Assembly (NCBI GenBank): GCA_045532145.1
Contig: JAZSFJ010000069.1
Span: 1-50,240, forward strand
From: SIG459 sp045532145
Lineage (GTDB): Bacteria; Bacillota; Clostridia; Oscillospirales; Oscillospiraceae
Direction of reading: 5' to 3'
Length of the DNA: 50,240 bases
The translations under genes were made by a program, and so were the position numbers. Shown one piece after another: positions 23,275-32,551 of this stretch. How positions within the stretch are numbered: the first letter of the stretch is position 1; each line of letters begins with the position of its first letter. The notes below the pieces were generated by a model that saw nothing but the letters and a program-made list of their open reading frames with translations, made no database searches and was not told the origin of the DNA.

Positions 23275-25521
23275 ATGAAGCTTTACATGAAAAGAGCGCT
23301 GGCCCTTGGGCTGAGTCTTGTGCTGGCTTTTTCCCTTCTCCCTGTGAGCATCATGGCTGCTGGAAAGCCTGAGATTGCCATAGGCGGCACCACCGCCAGC
23401 ACCTCAGGAGGCGCTGCCAGCATTACCGTGCCTGTCACCATCAGCAATAACCCCGGCTTCGCAGGCATGGATCTGAGCTTCAGCCTGCCCGAGGGCTGGG
23501 TTCTGGAGAACATAAGCATAAGAGAAAAGGACGATTACAGCGTATTTTACGCCGAGGATGCCCAGGGAGATATGTCCGCCCTGACAAAGCCCACGGTGAA
23601 TCCCGCCAGGGGCCGCTTCCTTGCCGCCCATTCAGAGGATATAAGCGCCTCAGGCTATCTCTGCTGGCTCAGCATTACTGTGCCTGCGGATACCGCTGTG
23701 GGCGAATATAAGCTGGCGGTGGTTGCCAACAAGATAAATACCGCCGCCTCCACCGCCGAGGATATTAGTGAAAGCTACAGCCTTCTTGAGGGCACTGTGA
23801 GCATAATAGAGTCCGGCGTAATTCTCAGCGAGAGCGCAGTCGTGGCCTATGGCGAAAAGACCCTTACAGCCACCGCCATTGACTCTCAGGGGCTGGATGT
23901 CACAGGAGAGGCGAAGTGGAGCGTCAGCCCCGCAAACAAGGGCGTCAGTATAAGCGCCGGCGTGGTCACTGTGGGCGAGGATGCCCTGCCCGGTAAATAT
24001 CTCATCACTGCCGAGGGCGTGGGGGAAGCCACCCTCACCGTCTACACTCTCCGTGTCCAGATAAACGGCGAGGCCGCTACTGTCTCCGAGTTTGTGTACG
24101 GTGCGGACTGGGAGGAGATTATTAGCGGCATTGAGATAAACGATGAGAATATAAAGGTGCTGACGGACAGGGAGCTTGAAGGCAGGCTCTATGTCAAAAA
24201 TGATGCCCACAGCAGCTCCATTCCCGATGCCGGCAGCCACACCTATGAGATATTCTTTGAAAATGATGACTATGGCCCTGTGGGCGTTTATACGGGGGAG
24301 ATAGTCATAGCTCCCAAAACCGTGGAGGTGAACTGGACACTCACCGAGAGGGTATATAACGGCGCGGAGCAGTATCCCCAGGCAGAGGCTGAGGGTGTGA
24401 CCCTTTTCATAAGCGGAGCCACAAACTCAGGCAGCTATACCGCCACCGCCACTACCGACAGCAAAAACCATGTGCTGAGCAATAATACCTGCACATTCAC
24501 CATCCTCCCCAGCGGAGAATTCACAGATGCCACCGAGAAAGAGCAGAGGGCATCTGCGGGCAGGGTGAGTTTCGCCCAGCCTGTGTTCACCGGCTTTGGC
24601 GGCGAGAAGGTGGAGGGCAAGCTCAGCTACAGCTTTGAGGGCGAGGAAATGGGCTACGAAGCTCTCTGCGCAAGGCTCTCGGAGCTTGAAATGGGAACTG
24701 TGACCCTGGACTACGCCTTTACCGCCTCCGGCAACTACGAAGGGGAGCGGGAGGGCAGCATAGTGCTCAACACCACCGGATACTCTCTGCACATATCCGA
24801 GGATATAGAATATGGCAGCATAAGCCTCTCTGCCGATGCAGCTGCGGAGGGGGAGCGTGTGTATGTCACCGCCATGGCGGACACAGGCTATGAAATTGCC
24901 GAAATCAAAGCTGTGGATAGCCGGGGAGTTGCTCTTAAAACGGAGAGTACAGAGGAGGGCTATGTCTTTAACATGCCCGCTGATGAGGTGTATGTCTCCG
25001 CTGTCTTCACAAAGCTTGGCCTGCCCTTCACCGATGTTGCCCAGGGGGCATGGTACTACGAGCCCATACACTACGCTTATTATAACGGTCTTATGAACGG
25101 CATCAGCGCCACCCGCTTTGAGCCGGGCACTAATCTGACCAGAGCTATGATGATGACCATTCTGGCCCGTCTGGCGGGAGTGGACACCAGCGGCGGCAGC
25201 CCCTGGTATGAAAAGGGTATGGTCTGGGCCATGGAAAACGGAGTTTCCGATGGCACCAATCCCGGCTTGAACATCACCCGCGAGCAGGTGGTCACCATGC
25301 TCTACCGCTACATAGGTGAGCCTGAGGTGGGTGCAAACGGCCTTGAGGGCTTCGTGGATGGAGACACCACCAGCACCTGGGCCCGGGATGCCATGAACTG
25401 GGCCATAGAAAATGGCCTTATGAAAGGCGACGACAAGGGCAATGTGAACCCCCGCAACAACGCCACCCGCGCCGAGATATCCACCATATTCCAGCGCTTT
25501 ATCGAAAATGTGATGGACTGA
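23275..25521 (+). CDS. Large cohesin-like SLH surface protein
   Basis: Cell-wall protein of 748 residues. Signal peptide 1-29; cohesin-like domain about 32-180 (ITVPVTISNNPGFAGMDLSF); an Ig-like region about 183-260; MBG/YDG-type repeats about 265-400; a further beta region about 410-500; an InlB-like divergent repeat about 505-580; three SLH repeats 583-748 (LPFTDVAQGAWYYEPI onward). It follows the dockerin gene by 15 bp, so the three genes form one operon. It may act as a second anchoring point for dockerin-bearing proteins. Ligands are unknown. Confidence 0.85.
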   Translation: MKLYMKRALALGLSLVLAFSLLPVSIMAAGKPEIAIGGTTASTSGGAASITVPVTISNNPGFAGMDLSFSLPEGWVLENISIREKDDYSVFYAEDAQGDMSALTKPTVNPARGRFLAAHSEDISASGYLCWLSITVPADTAVGEYKLAVVANKINTAASTAEDISESYSLLEGTVSIIESGVILSESAVVAYGEKTLTATAIDSQGLDVTGEAKWSVSPANKGVSISAGVVTVGEDALPGKYLITAEGVGEATLTVYTLRVQINGEAATVSEFVYGADWEEIISGIEINDENIKVLTDRELEGRLYVKNDAHSSSIPDAGSHTYEIFFENDDYGPVGVYTGEIVIAPKTVEVNWTLTERVYNGAEQYPQAEAEGVTLFISGATNSGSYTATATTDSKNHVLSNNTCTFTILPSGEFTDATEKEQRASAGRVSFAQPVFTGFGGEKVEGKLSYSFEGEEMGYEALCARLSELEMGTVTLDYAFTASGNYEGEREGSIVLNTTGYSLHISEDIEYGSISLSADAAAEGERVYVTAMADTGYEIAEIKAVDSRGVALKTESTEEGYVFNMPADEVYVSAVFTKLGLPFTDVAQGAWYYEPIHYAYYNGLMNGISATRFEPGTNLTRAMMMTILARLAGVDTSGGSPWYEKGMVWAMENGVSDGTNPGLNITREQVVTMLYRYIGEPEVGANGLEGFVDGDTTSTWARDAMNWAIENGLMKGDDKGNVNPRNNATRAEISTIFQRFIENVMD

Positions 25522-25540
25522 AATAGTTTGCAGCCTTACT

Positions 25541-25578
25541 GAGGCGGTGAGGCAGTTTGCCTCGCCGCCTCTTCCCTT
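25541..25578 (+). terminator. Hairpin between surface operon and lacZ
   Basis: GAGGCGGTGAGGC (25541-25553) pairs with GCCTCGCCGCCTC (25559-25571, one G-T) and is followed by TTCCCTT. A terminator or partial attenuator; the T-run is weak. Confidence 0.6.
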
Positions 25579-25597
25579 AACAAAGGAGAGAAAAAAC

Positions 25598-28510
25598 GTG
25601 AAATATACTATCAACAACGAGTACTACCATAATGGCGAGATTTTTGAGGTGAACAAGCTCCCCCCACGGAGCTATTTTATCCCCTACCCGGACAGGGAGA
25701 GAGCGGATGCTGTTTCCCTTAGGGAAAAGCGTTATGCTTCTCCCATGGTGGAATGCCTCAGCGGAGACTGGGACTTTTGCTTCTATCCCCGCCCCGGCGA
25801 GCTGCCCGGGGAACTGGATACGGATGAGATGGGCTGGGAGAAGATGGCTGTACCCGGCTGCTGGCAATTTCAGGGCTACGACAGGCCCTTTTATCTGAAT
25901 GTGCGCTACCAGTTTCCCTACGCTCCGCCCAAAGTGCCCACCACCGAGCCGGTGGGGAGGGTGTTCGCCCTGATGGACGCGGGGCGCATAGGCTTCAGTT
26001 GGACAAAGCCCGAGAATGAATATAACTTCGTGGGGGTCTACAGAAAGCTTTTCACTGTGGATAAGCCTGATGAGAAACATATAATCAGCTTTCTTGGTGT
26101 GGCCTCCTGCATAGAGCTCCATGTTAACGGGCAATTTGTGGGCTACTCCGAGGGCAGCCACAATACTGCAGAATTTGACCTGGGCGGTCTGCTCCGGGAA
26201 GGAGAAAACGAGCTTCTGGCTATAGTCCGCCGCTGGTGCAGCGGCAGTTATCTTGAGTGTCAGGATATGTTCCGCAATAATGGCATTTTCAGGGATGTGC
26301 TCCTGCGCCGGGGCAGTGACATCTGGGATATAGACATCAAAACCCGGAAACAGGGAGAAGGCTATAGCCTCGATGTTTTCGTAGAGCTGGTGAGCGGGGG
26401 AGAGGCCAAAGTCAGCCTCCGTGGCCACGGTCTCGACACAAGCCTTGATACCAAAAATGGAAAGGCGGAGTTTGAAAAGCTGGATGTTCTGGAATGGAAC
26501 GCCGAAATGCCCTGTCTCTATGATGTGTACATCGAGACAGCCTCTGAGTGCGTAAAGTGCCGTGCGGGCTTTAAGGATGTGCGCATAGATGGCAGACGCT
26601 TTCTCATAAACGGACGGGCTGTGAAGCTCAAGGGCGTGAACCACCACGACACCAGCCCCACAGGGGGCTACACCATGACGAGCGAGGAGATGGAGCGGGA
26701 CGCGGAGCTTTGCAAGGAATATAACATCAACTGCGTCCGCACCGCCCACTATCCCCCTGACCCCTATTTCCTTGAGCTCTGCGACGAAAAGGGCCTTTAT
26801 GTGGTGGACGAGGCGGATCTTGAGACCCACGGCACTTTTGTCCACCGTTTCCCGCCCAGCTATAACCGCATAAGCCACGACAGCTTCTGGGAAAAGCATT
26901 ATCTGGACAGAGCCCGGCGGCTTTATGAGCGGGACAAGGGCCACCCGAGCATAATAATGTGGAGCCTCGGCAACGAGTCCGGCGGCTACAAAAATACCGA
27001 CGCCATGTATGAGTGGCTCAAGGAGCGGACGGACATACCCGTGCACTATGAAAGCGTTATCCACTCCAGCCGTCAGGCCTACGATGTGGGCAGCCAGATG
27101 TACCCTCCCGTGGAGCAGCTTCGCCGTGTGGCGAAGGGCAGGGCAAAGAAGGAGCGGCTTAACGACCGGCCTTATTTCCTCTGCGAATATGCCCATGCCA
27201 TGGGTGTGGGGCCCGGCGCTATGGAGGATTATTGGCAGGAGATTTATGCCTCTGAGGCTCTTATGGGCGGCTGCATATGGGAGATGGCGGACCACGCGGT
27301 GCTCCATCCTGACGGCAGCTACAGCTACGGCGGCGACCATGGGGAGGGGTGCCACGACGGAAACTTCTGTGTGGACGGCATTTTCTATCCCGACCGCAGC
27401 CCCTCCACGGGAGCGAAAATAGCAAAATTTGTGTATAGACCCATCAGAGTGAAGCATCTGGGAGAAAACCGCTTTGAGATATTCAACACCACAGGCTTCA
27501 CTCCCGGCGAGAATTACACTCTCTTCTTCCGGTGGAGCAATGGCTGCAGAGCGGAAGTTTCGCCCAAGCTGGAGCCTATGGAAAAGACAGTGGTGGAGCT
27601 CAGACCCATCCCTGGCGGAAGAGCTGTGGAGAGCCGCGTGGACTTCGTCACTGTGAAAGTATTTGAGAAGACCACAGGTCGTGAGGTCTCCGTGGAGCAG
27701 ATAGTTCTCAGCGGCCTGAAACCTATTGAGGAAACTGCGCTGTATAAGGCTCTGCTGCCCGATGACTTCAGGGAAGCGGCTTCCTTTATTGCTCAGGCGA
27801 AGGAGCACACTCTGGTGTGGCGGGCCCCTACCGACAACGACATTGAGCTTACGGGACGAAAAATAATGGACGCTTTTCTGGATGGAAAAGAAGAAATTAT
27901 TGAGAAAGTCCGGGAAGACGGCGCTGTGAAGATAGTAAGCCGCCTGAACTTCAGGAAGGCCTCCTATATCTCCACCGATGTGTATACCCCCGTCCGTGGC
28001 GGCATACTGGCCCAGAGCAGCATCCGCAGGGAAAAGGGCAGGGGAGAGCTGCCCCGCTTCGGCAAGTGCTGGAGATTGCCCCTGAGCTTTGACCAGATAA
28101 GCTATCTGGGCCGCAGCGGCGAGAGCTACATGGACATGAAGGACCAGGCCATCATAGAAAAGGTGGACTGCGGTATAAGGGAAATGACGGAGCCCAACAT
28201 CCGCCCTCAGGAGAGCGGCAACCGCATGGACTGCCAGTATGCCCGACTTAGCGACGGGGAGAGATTTGTGCTGTTCACAGCCATTGATGAGCCCTTCCAG
28301 CTTGCTGTGAAGCCCTATAGCGACAGGGCTTTGACCAAAATGCGCCACCGTGAGGACGAGAGGCCGGAAGGCTGCTATGTGACGGTGCAGGGCTTCCAGA
28401 TGGGCATAGGCACAGGCAGCTGCGGCCCTGCCACAAGGGCGCAGTACCGATTCCCCGGAGACAAGGAGTACAGCTTCCGCTACCTCATAAGCTGGGGGAC
28501 TGAGAAATAA
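25598..28510 (+). CDS. lacZ: GH2 beta-galactosidase
   Basis: Cytoplasmic glycoside hydrolase of 970 residues that cleaves terminal beta-galactosides. The order is sugar-binding jelly-roll domain, Ig-like domain, GH2 barrel and a C-terminal beta-sandwich as in LacZ. Acid/base Glu460 lies in MWSLGNESGG and nucleophile Glu530 in FLCEYAHAMG. Other GH2 signatures such as GVNHHDTSP and NCVRTAHYP are present. Start GTG 25598 is set by AAAGGAGAG 9 bp upstream. No signal peptide. It follows the cohesin/SLH operon across a hairpin. Other beta-galactoside or beta-glycan specificity cannot be excluded. Confidence 0.94.
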   Translation: MKYTINNEYYHNGEIFEVNKLPPRSYFIPYPDRERADAVSLREKRYASPMVECLSGDWDFCFYPRPGELPGELDTDEMGWEKMAVPGCWQFQGYDRPFYLNVRYQFPYAPPKVPTTEPVGRVFALMDAGRIGFSWTKPENEYNFVGVYRKLFTVDKPDEKHIISFLGVASCIELHVNGQFVGYSEGSHNTAEFDLGGLLREGENELLAIVRRWCSGSYLECQDMFRNNGIFRDVLLRRGSDIWDIDIKTRKQGEGYSLDVFVELVSGGEAKVSLRGHGLDTSLDTKNGKAEFEKLDVLEWNAEMPCLYDVYIETASECVKCRAGFKDVRIDGRRFLINGRAVKLKGVNHHDTSPTGGYTMTSEEMERDAELCKEYNINCVRTAHYPPDPYFLELCDEKGLYVVDEADLETHGTFVHRFPPSYNRISHDSFWEKHYLDRARRLYERDKGHPSIIMWSLGNESGGYKNTDAMYEWLKERTDIPVHYESVIHSSRQAYDVGSQMYPPVEQLRRVAKGRAKKERLNDRPYFLCEYAHAMGVGPGAMEDYWQEIYASEALMGGCIWEMADHAVLHPDGSYSYGGDHGEGCHDGNFCVDGIFYPDRSPSTGAKIAKFVYRPIRVKHLGENRFEIFNTTGFTPGENYTLFFRWSNGCRAEVSPKLEPMEKTVVELRPIPGGRAVESRVDFVTVKVFEKTTGREVSVEQIVLSGLKPIEETALYKALLPDDFREAASFIAQAKEHTLVWRAPTDNDIELTGRKIMDAFLDGKEEIIEKVREDGAVKIVSRLNFRKASYISTDVYTPVRGGILAQSSIRREKGRGELPRFGKCWRLPLSFDQISYLGRSGESYMDMKDQAIIEKVDCGIREMTEPNIRPQESGNRMDCQYARLSDGERFVLFTAIDEPFQLAVKPYSDRALTKMRHREDERPEGCYVTVQGFQMGIGTGSCGPATRAQYRFPGDKEYSFRYLISWGTEK

Positions 28511-28530
28511 GCCTCAGGCTTATTTCTCAG
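28500..28530 (+). repeat. Perfect palindrome over lacZ stop codon
   Basis: CTGAGAAATAAGCC (28500-28513) and its exact complement (28517-28530) flank TCA and include the TAA stop. No T-run follows, so it may be an mRNA 3'-stabilising hairpin rather than a terminator. Confidence 0.6.
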
Positions 28531-28593
28531 TGAAATCTGTCCTTCGGGCAGGTGAAATCAGCTTTGCGGGAGAGAACGTTGACCCCCTTTAGA

Positions 28594-28642
28594 GGCTCCC
28601 TTGTGTAAAGGGAGCTGTCAGCGAAGCTGACTGAGGGATTGT
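28594..28642 (+). repeat. GGCTCCCTTGTGTAAAGG repeat element, copy 1
   Basis: A conserved GGCTCCCTTGTGTAAAGG-GAGCTGTCA segment, a short variable hairpin (TCAGC-GAA-GCTGA), then GACTGAGGGATTGT. An inverted second copy lies at 40743-40800 with the same conserved ends but a different hairpin. This is a dispersed intergenic element of gut Clostridia. Confidence 0.75.
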
Positions 28643-28661
28643 GCAGCGCATGCCCCTCGTT

Positions 28662-29010
28662 ATGCACATGCTCCGGCAAATACGCCCAGGGTCGGCCGGG
28701 TGTCCGGCCCCTACGGATTTTAGAGAGATTTACGTTTTATTGTAGGGGCGGACCTCTGTGTCCGCCCCTACGATTTCGCGTACGCTTATTGAATGCTTTG
28801 AAGGGGGGGCTATCAGCCGCCCGTGGACGAGAAGCTTAATCGCCCCGGCGGCGGGAGGAAGCCCCCGCCCTACGGCTTGTGTGAAAATCTCGTCTTATTC
28901 GTAGGGCGCGACGACCCGGTGCGCCATTGTGAACATGGTAACGGGACGTCCGGGAGGCCGTCCCCTACGATAACGCAGGTCGCACCTACATTTTCTCTGT
29001 AATTAAGCGT
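28662..29010. repeat. Cluster of GC-rich intergenic palindromes
   Basis: The rest of this 660-bp gap holds REP-like sequences. GTAGGGGCGGAC (28742-28753) pairs with GTCCGCCCCTAC (28760-28771). Related GGCCGGG/CCGGCCCC and GTAGGGCG units lie near 28694-28713, 28820-28875 and 28899-28995. No gene is seen. Confidence 0.7.
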
Positions 29011-29099
29011 TTCAGCGTAGCGCGAGCATTGCTCGTCCGCGCAGTACGCGCTCATTCTTCCTTTGTACCAGAGCGAAAAAGCACCCGGCTCAAAAATAA

Positions 29100-29149
29100 T
29101 TGACATCTTAAATCCAAATTGGTATAGTGGTATTACCACTATACCAATT
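29100..29149 (+). promoter_or_regulatory. Promoter with 33-bp GntR operator
   Basis: TTGACA (29100-29105), 17 bp, TATAGT (29123-29128). Over the -10 lies a perfect palindrome: AATTGGTATAGTGGTA (29117-29132), central T, and its exact complement (29134-29149). The core TGGTATTACCA fits the TNGTNNNACNA consensus of FadR-type GntR regulators. Position predicts autorepression of the redox operon. Confidence 0.88.
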
Positions 29150-29169
29150 GCTTTTTACAGGAGGTGCTT

Positions 29170-29901
29170 ATGGCCAATCCTATACAGAAAACCAGCGTGA
29201 GCCAGCAGGTGGTGGACTATATCCTTGGCTGCATCGACAAAGGAGAGCTCAAGCGGGGCGACCGGCTGCCGGGAGAGCGTGAGTTTGCCGAATCTCTGGG
29301 CATATCCCGTGTGCCTCTCAGAGAGGCCATCAGCGCCCTTTCCGTCATGGGCATAGTTGAAAAGCGCCACGGCGAGGGCAACTTTATTGCCCAGTCCAGC
29401 ATGGATGTGCTGGGCCAGATACTACGCACCAGCACCATTCTGGACGGAAGTCTGGCGGAGGATCTTTTCGAGACCCGTGGCATGGTGGAGGGCACAAGTG
29501 CCCGCCTTGCCGCCAGAAATGCTCTGCCGGAGGATATAGAGGCCATAAGGGAGGCTCTGAGGCTTATGGAGGAGGCTGTGCCGAAGTATATCGCCGGGGA
29601 AAAGCTCCTTAGTGAGATGCTCGCCCTTGATGACCTTTTTCACCTCCGCGTGGCAGCCGCTTCCCACAACAGGTTTTATATTCAGTTTGTGAACATCATG
29701 CACACAGCGGGCACGGACATGGGGCTCTATGAAAAGGCCTACGGCCGCCACCCGGAAAAATACCGTGAGTCCCTTGAATTCCACAGGGAACTCACGGAAG
29801 CCATAGCCGCCAAAAACGAGGCTCTGGCTCAGGACATTATGTGCCGCCACATCGACTCCATACGCGTGGACACGGAGATGGCGGACACTGAGGAAGAATG
29901 A
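29170..29901 (+). CDS. FadR-family GntR transcriptional regulator
   Basis: Regulator of the following redox operon, 243 residues. The winged helix (1-74) includes LPGEREFAESLGISRVPLREA. The FCD effector domain (about 85-235) carries the usual metal site: Asp154 and His158 (DDLFH), His205 (FHREL) and His227 (CRHID). FCD proteins generally bind small organic acids with the metal, so the inducer may be a carboxylic acid related to the pathway substrate. Start ATG 29170 has AGGAGG 5 bp upstream; GTG 29164 overlaps that site. Sixteen bp separate it from the molybdoenzyme gene. A 33-bp palindrome over its promoter predicts autoregulation. Confidence 0.93.
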   Translation: MANPIQKTSVSQQVVDYILGCIDKGELKRGDRLPGEREFAESLGISRVPLREAISALSVMGIVEKRHGEGNFIAQSSMDVLGQILRTSTILDGSLAEDLFETRGMVEGTSARLAARNALPEDIEAIREALRLMEEAVPKYIAGEKLLSEMLALDDLFHLRVAAASHNRFYIQFVNIMHTAGTDMGLYEKAYGRHPEKYRESLEFHRELTEAIAAKNEALAQDIMCRHIDSIRVDTEMADTEEE

Positions 29902-29917
29902 GAAGGAGGAGAGCAAT

Positions 29918-32551
29918 ATGAGTGATACTTATCTGAAAGACTATTTCTCTTCCCTGCCCGTGCAGGGCTGGGAGGATGAAAAAACCATACTCCGCAAAAG
30001 GGAAACTGCCCCCTGCACCTGCGGGGATGAGGTGCGCGAGGTCAAAACCGCCTGCCGTGCCTGCATAGCCAACTGCGGAGCCATTGCCACCGTGAAGAAT
30101 GGCCGGGTGGTGGGTCTTAGGGGCAATCCTCAGGACCCCATGAGCAAGGGCCGCCTTTGCGCCAAGGGCCTCAGCGGTATTCAGGCTCTCTACCACCCCA
30201 ACAGAAACAAATATCCCATGAAGCGCGTTGGCCCCAGAGGCAGCGGCCAGTGGAAGCGCATCTCCTGGGATGAGGCTCTGGACACCATTGCCGACAAGCT
30301 CATGGAGACAAAAGAGAAGTATGGCGCCGAGGCAGTATTCTGCTCCACCGGTGGCGGCGGAAACCCGGAGATATGGTCCATCGCCCGCTTCTGCAATATC
30401 TTCGGTACTCCCAACTGGTTCGAACCCGGCTGCGCCCAGTGCTATCTGCCCAGAGTTCTGGCCTACACCATGATGTATGGCGGCGTTGACCCCAGCATAG
30501 CCGACTCCAACGCCCTTGAGCTCTATTTCCCCGAGGATACTCCCATTAAGGCTCTTGTCCTCTGGGGCACCGACCCCTCCTATTCCTGCCCCGCCTCCGG
30601 CGGCGGTATGGTTGCGGACCTTCGTGCCAAGGGCGTGAAGACTGTGGTGGTTGATCCCCGCTTTACTCCCGATGCAGCCAAGGCCGATGTGTGGCTGCCT
30701 GTCCGCCCCGGCACCGATGTGGCGCTGCAGCTGAGCTGGATACGCTACATACTCCAGAATAAGCTCTATGACGCCGATTTCGTAATGAAGTGGACCAATC
30801 TCCCTTATCTTGTGGACACCGAGAGCAAAATGATGCTCCGCTCCGGCGACGAGGATACCTACATGGTCTGGGACAAGAAAACAGGCAGCGCCCAGCCCCT
30901 CCAGTATCCCTGGAACGATGCTTTGGATGTGGAGCTGGACGGAGAGTTTATGGTGGACGGCCGCCTTTGCAAAACCGGTTTCCGTCTCCTCTGGGAAAGC
31001 TGCCGGGATTACACTCTGGAAAAAGCCGGAGAGATATGCTCCCTCCAGCCTGAAACCATAGAAAAGGCCATACGCCTCTTTACCGATAATCTCCCCAGCG
31101 GCCTTGCCATAGGCGTTGCTACGGACCAGACCCCCAACTCCGTACAGGCTGCCATGGGCGCCGCCACCATTGACCTTCTCATGGGCAATGTGGAGCGTCC
31201 CGGCGCACTGATGCAGCGCTTCCGCACCAGCGGCTGCTTCGATATGCCCAACTACCCTGTGCCCATCGCCATGGGCCGCCTGCCTGAAGAGCAGCTCAGA
31301 AAGCGTCTGGGCGGCAAGGAACACAAGGGCCTTGGCATCTGGTGGGCAGGTTCCCCCGGAAAGATTCTGGACGCCATACTCACCGGTGAGCCCTATCCCC
31401 TCAAGATGTGGATAGACCGCTCCGGCAACAAGCTGGCCGCCAACGCCGACAGCAAAAAGTGGGAGGAAGCCATACATAAGCTGGACTTCATCGTCCATGT
31501 GTATATGTGCCCCACCTCTTTCTCCGCCTACGCGGATATACTCATTCCCGCCGAGGAATGGCTGGAGACGGATATGCTGGTGGAAACCTGCAACACCCTT
31601 GTTGCAAGACAGTCCGTCACCCACCTTTGGGAGACCGTGGACGAGACCATGTTCTGGTCCATGCTGGCCAAACGCTGCGCCGAAAAGGGCCATGAGGCCA
31701 TGATAAAGGCCTTCGACGCCGAGTACATGGGCCATGACCTGCCCTATTGGAGCAGCATGGACGAGTTCCTCAGCCATTGGGTGGAGCGTCTGGGCATGAG
31801 CTGGAAGGAGTTCTGCGCTGTTGCACCTATCGAGTATCTCCCCAAGGACCAGTGGCGCAGCTACTATGTGTATAAGCAGCCCGACCCCCAAAACGGAAAT
31901 AAGCCCAAGGGCTTCCCCACTCCCACCAAAAAGTGCGAGATTTATCTGGAGAGCATGATAACTCTGGGCCGCACGGGCCGTCCCTTCATGCCCATAGACC
32001 TTGAGCCTGTAGAGGTGGACTATGAGCCTTTGCCCTACTACATGGAACCTGTGGAAAGCCCCCTGACGGATACCGAGTACCCCTTGACCTACACCGGCGG
32101 ACGCATACCCTATTTCCACCACAACACCCTCCGCAATATCCCCTGGCTCCGTGAGATGTACCCCGCTCCCGAGCTGTGGATAAACCCCGTAGACGCGGGG
32201 AAATACGGCGTAGAGGACGGCGACTGGGCCTGGATGGAGTCCCGACGGGGAAAAACAAGAGGCCTTATAAAGGTCACCGAGGGCATTCGCCCCGGCAGTG
32301 TCTATATGGAGCGCTTCTGGGCCCCCGAGACATTGAATACCGAAACCCACGGCTGGAAGGAAATGAACGTTAACCTGCTCACCAAGGTCACTGCCCCCTA
32401 TAACCCCGAGGTGGGCACCTATACCCTCCGTGCATTCCAGGTGAAGGTTTATAAGGCAGAGGGAGCTCCCGAGGGAGTATGGCTGGATCCCCAGGACTTC
32501 CGCCCCTGGCTTCCCATGTCTAGCAAGAAAACCGAGGAGGTCAAAGTATGA
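29918..32551 (+). CDS. Molybdopterin oxidoreductase, DMSO reductase family
   Basis: Catalytic subunit of 877 residues using bis-MGD molybdenum (or tungsten) cofactor. The N-terminal [4Fe-4S] site is Cys46, Cys49, Cys53 and Cys81 (CRACIANCG to GRLCAKG). Likely metal-ligand cysteines are Cys172 or Cys175 (GCAQCYLPR). The C-terminal cofactor-binding beta-barrel (WINPVDAGKYGVEDGDWAWM) is present. There is no twin-arginine signal, so the enzyme is cytoplasmic. An extra Cys pair (Cys33, Cys35) precedes the cluster motif. It overlaps the ferredoxin gene by 4 nt. Substrate unknown: relatives reduce S- or N-oxides, hydrate acetylene, or dehydroxylate or transhydroxylate phenols. The enoate reductase and methyltransferase downstream hint at an aromatic or enoate compound. 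Confidence 0.93.
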   Translation: MSDTYLKDYFSSLPVQGWEDEKTILRKRETAPCTCGDEVREVKTACRACIANCGAIATVKNGRVVGLRGNPQDPMSKGRLCAKGLSGIQALYHPNRNKYPMKRVGPRGSGQWKRISWDEALDTIADKLMETKEKYGAEAVFCSTGGGGNPEIWSIARFCNIFGTPNWFEPGCAQCYLPRVLAYTMMYGGVDPSIADSNALELYFPEDTPIKALVLWGTDPSYSCPASGGGMVADLRAKGVKTVVVDPRFTPDAAKADVWLPVRPGTDVALQLSWIRYILQNKLYDADFVMKWTNLPYLVDTESKMMLRSGDEDTYMVWDKKTGSAQPLQYPWNDALDVELDGEFMVDGRLCKTGFRLLWESCRDYTLEKAGEICSLQPETIEKAIRLFTDNLPSGLAIGVATDQTPNSVQAAMGAATIDLLMGNVERPGALMQRFRTSGCFDMPNYPVPIAMGRLPEEQLRKRLGGKEHKGLGIWWAGSPGKILDAILTGEPYPLKMWIDRSGNKLAANADSKKWEEAIHKLDFIVHVYMCPTSFSAYADILIPAEEWLETDMLVETCNTLVARQSVTHLWETVDETMFWSMLAKRCAEKGHEAMIKAFDAEYMGHDLPYWSSMDEFLSHWVERLGMSWKEFCAVAPIEYLPKDQWRSYYVYKQPDPQNGNKPKGFPTPTKKCEIYLESMITLGRTGRPFMPIDLEPVEVDYEPLPYYMEPVESPLTDTEYPLTYTGGRIPYFHHNTLRNIPWLREMYPAPELWINPVDAGKYGVEDGDWAWMESRRGKTRGLIKVTEGIRPGSVYMERFWAPETLNTETHGWKEMNVNLLTKVTAPYNPEVGTYTLRAFQVKVYKAEGAPEGVWLDPQDFRPWLPMSSKKTEEVKV

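Noticed and set aside
25577..28348. 923-codon minus-strand frame opposite lacZ
   Set aside because: The plus strand is an intact GH2 enzyme with both catalytic Glu residues. The antisense frame lacks domains and a ribosome site.
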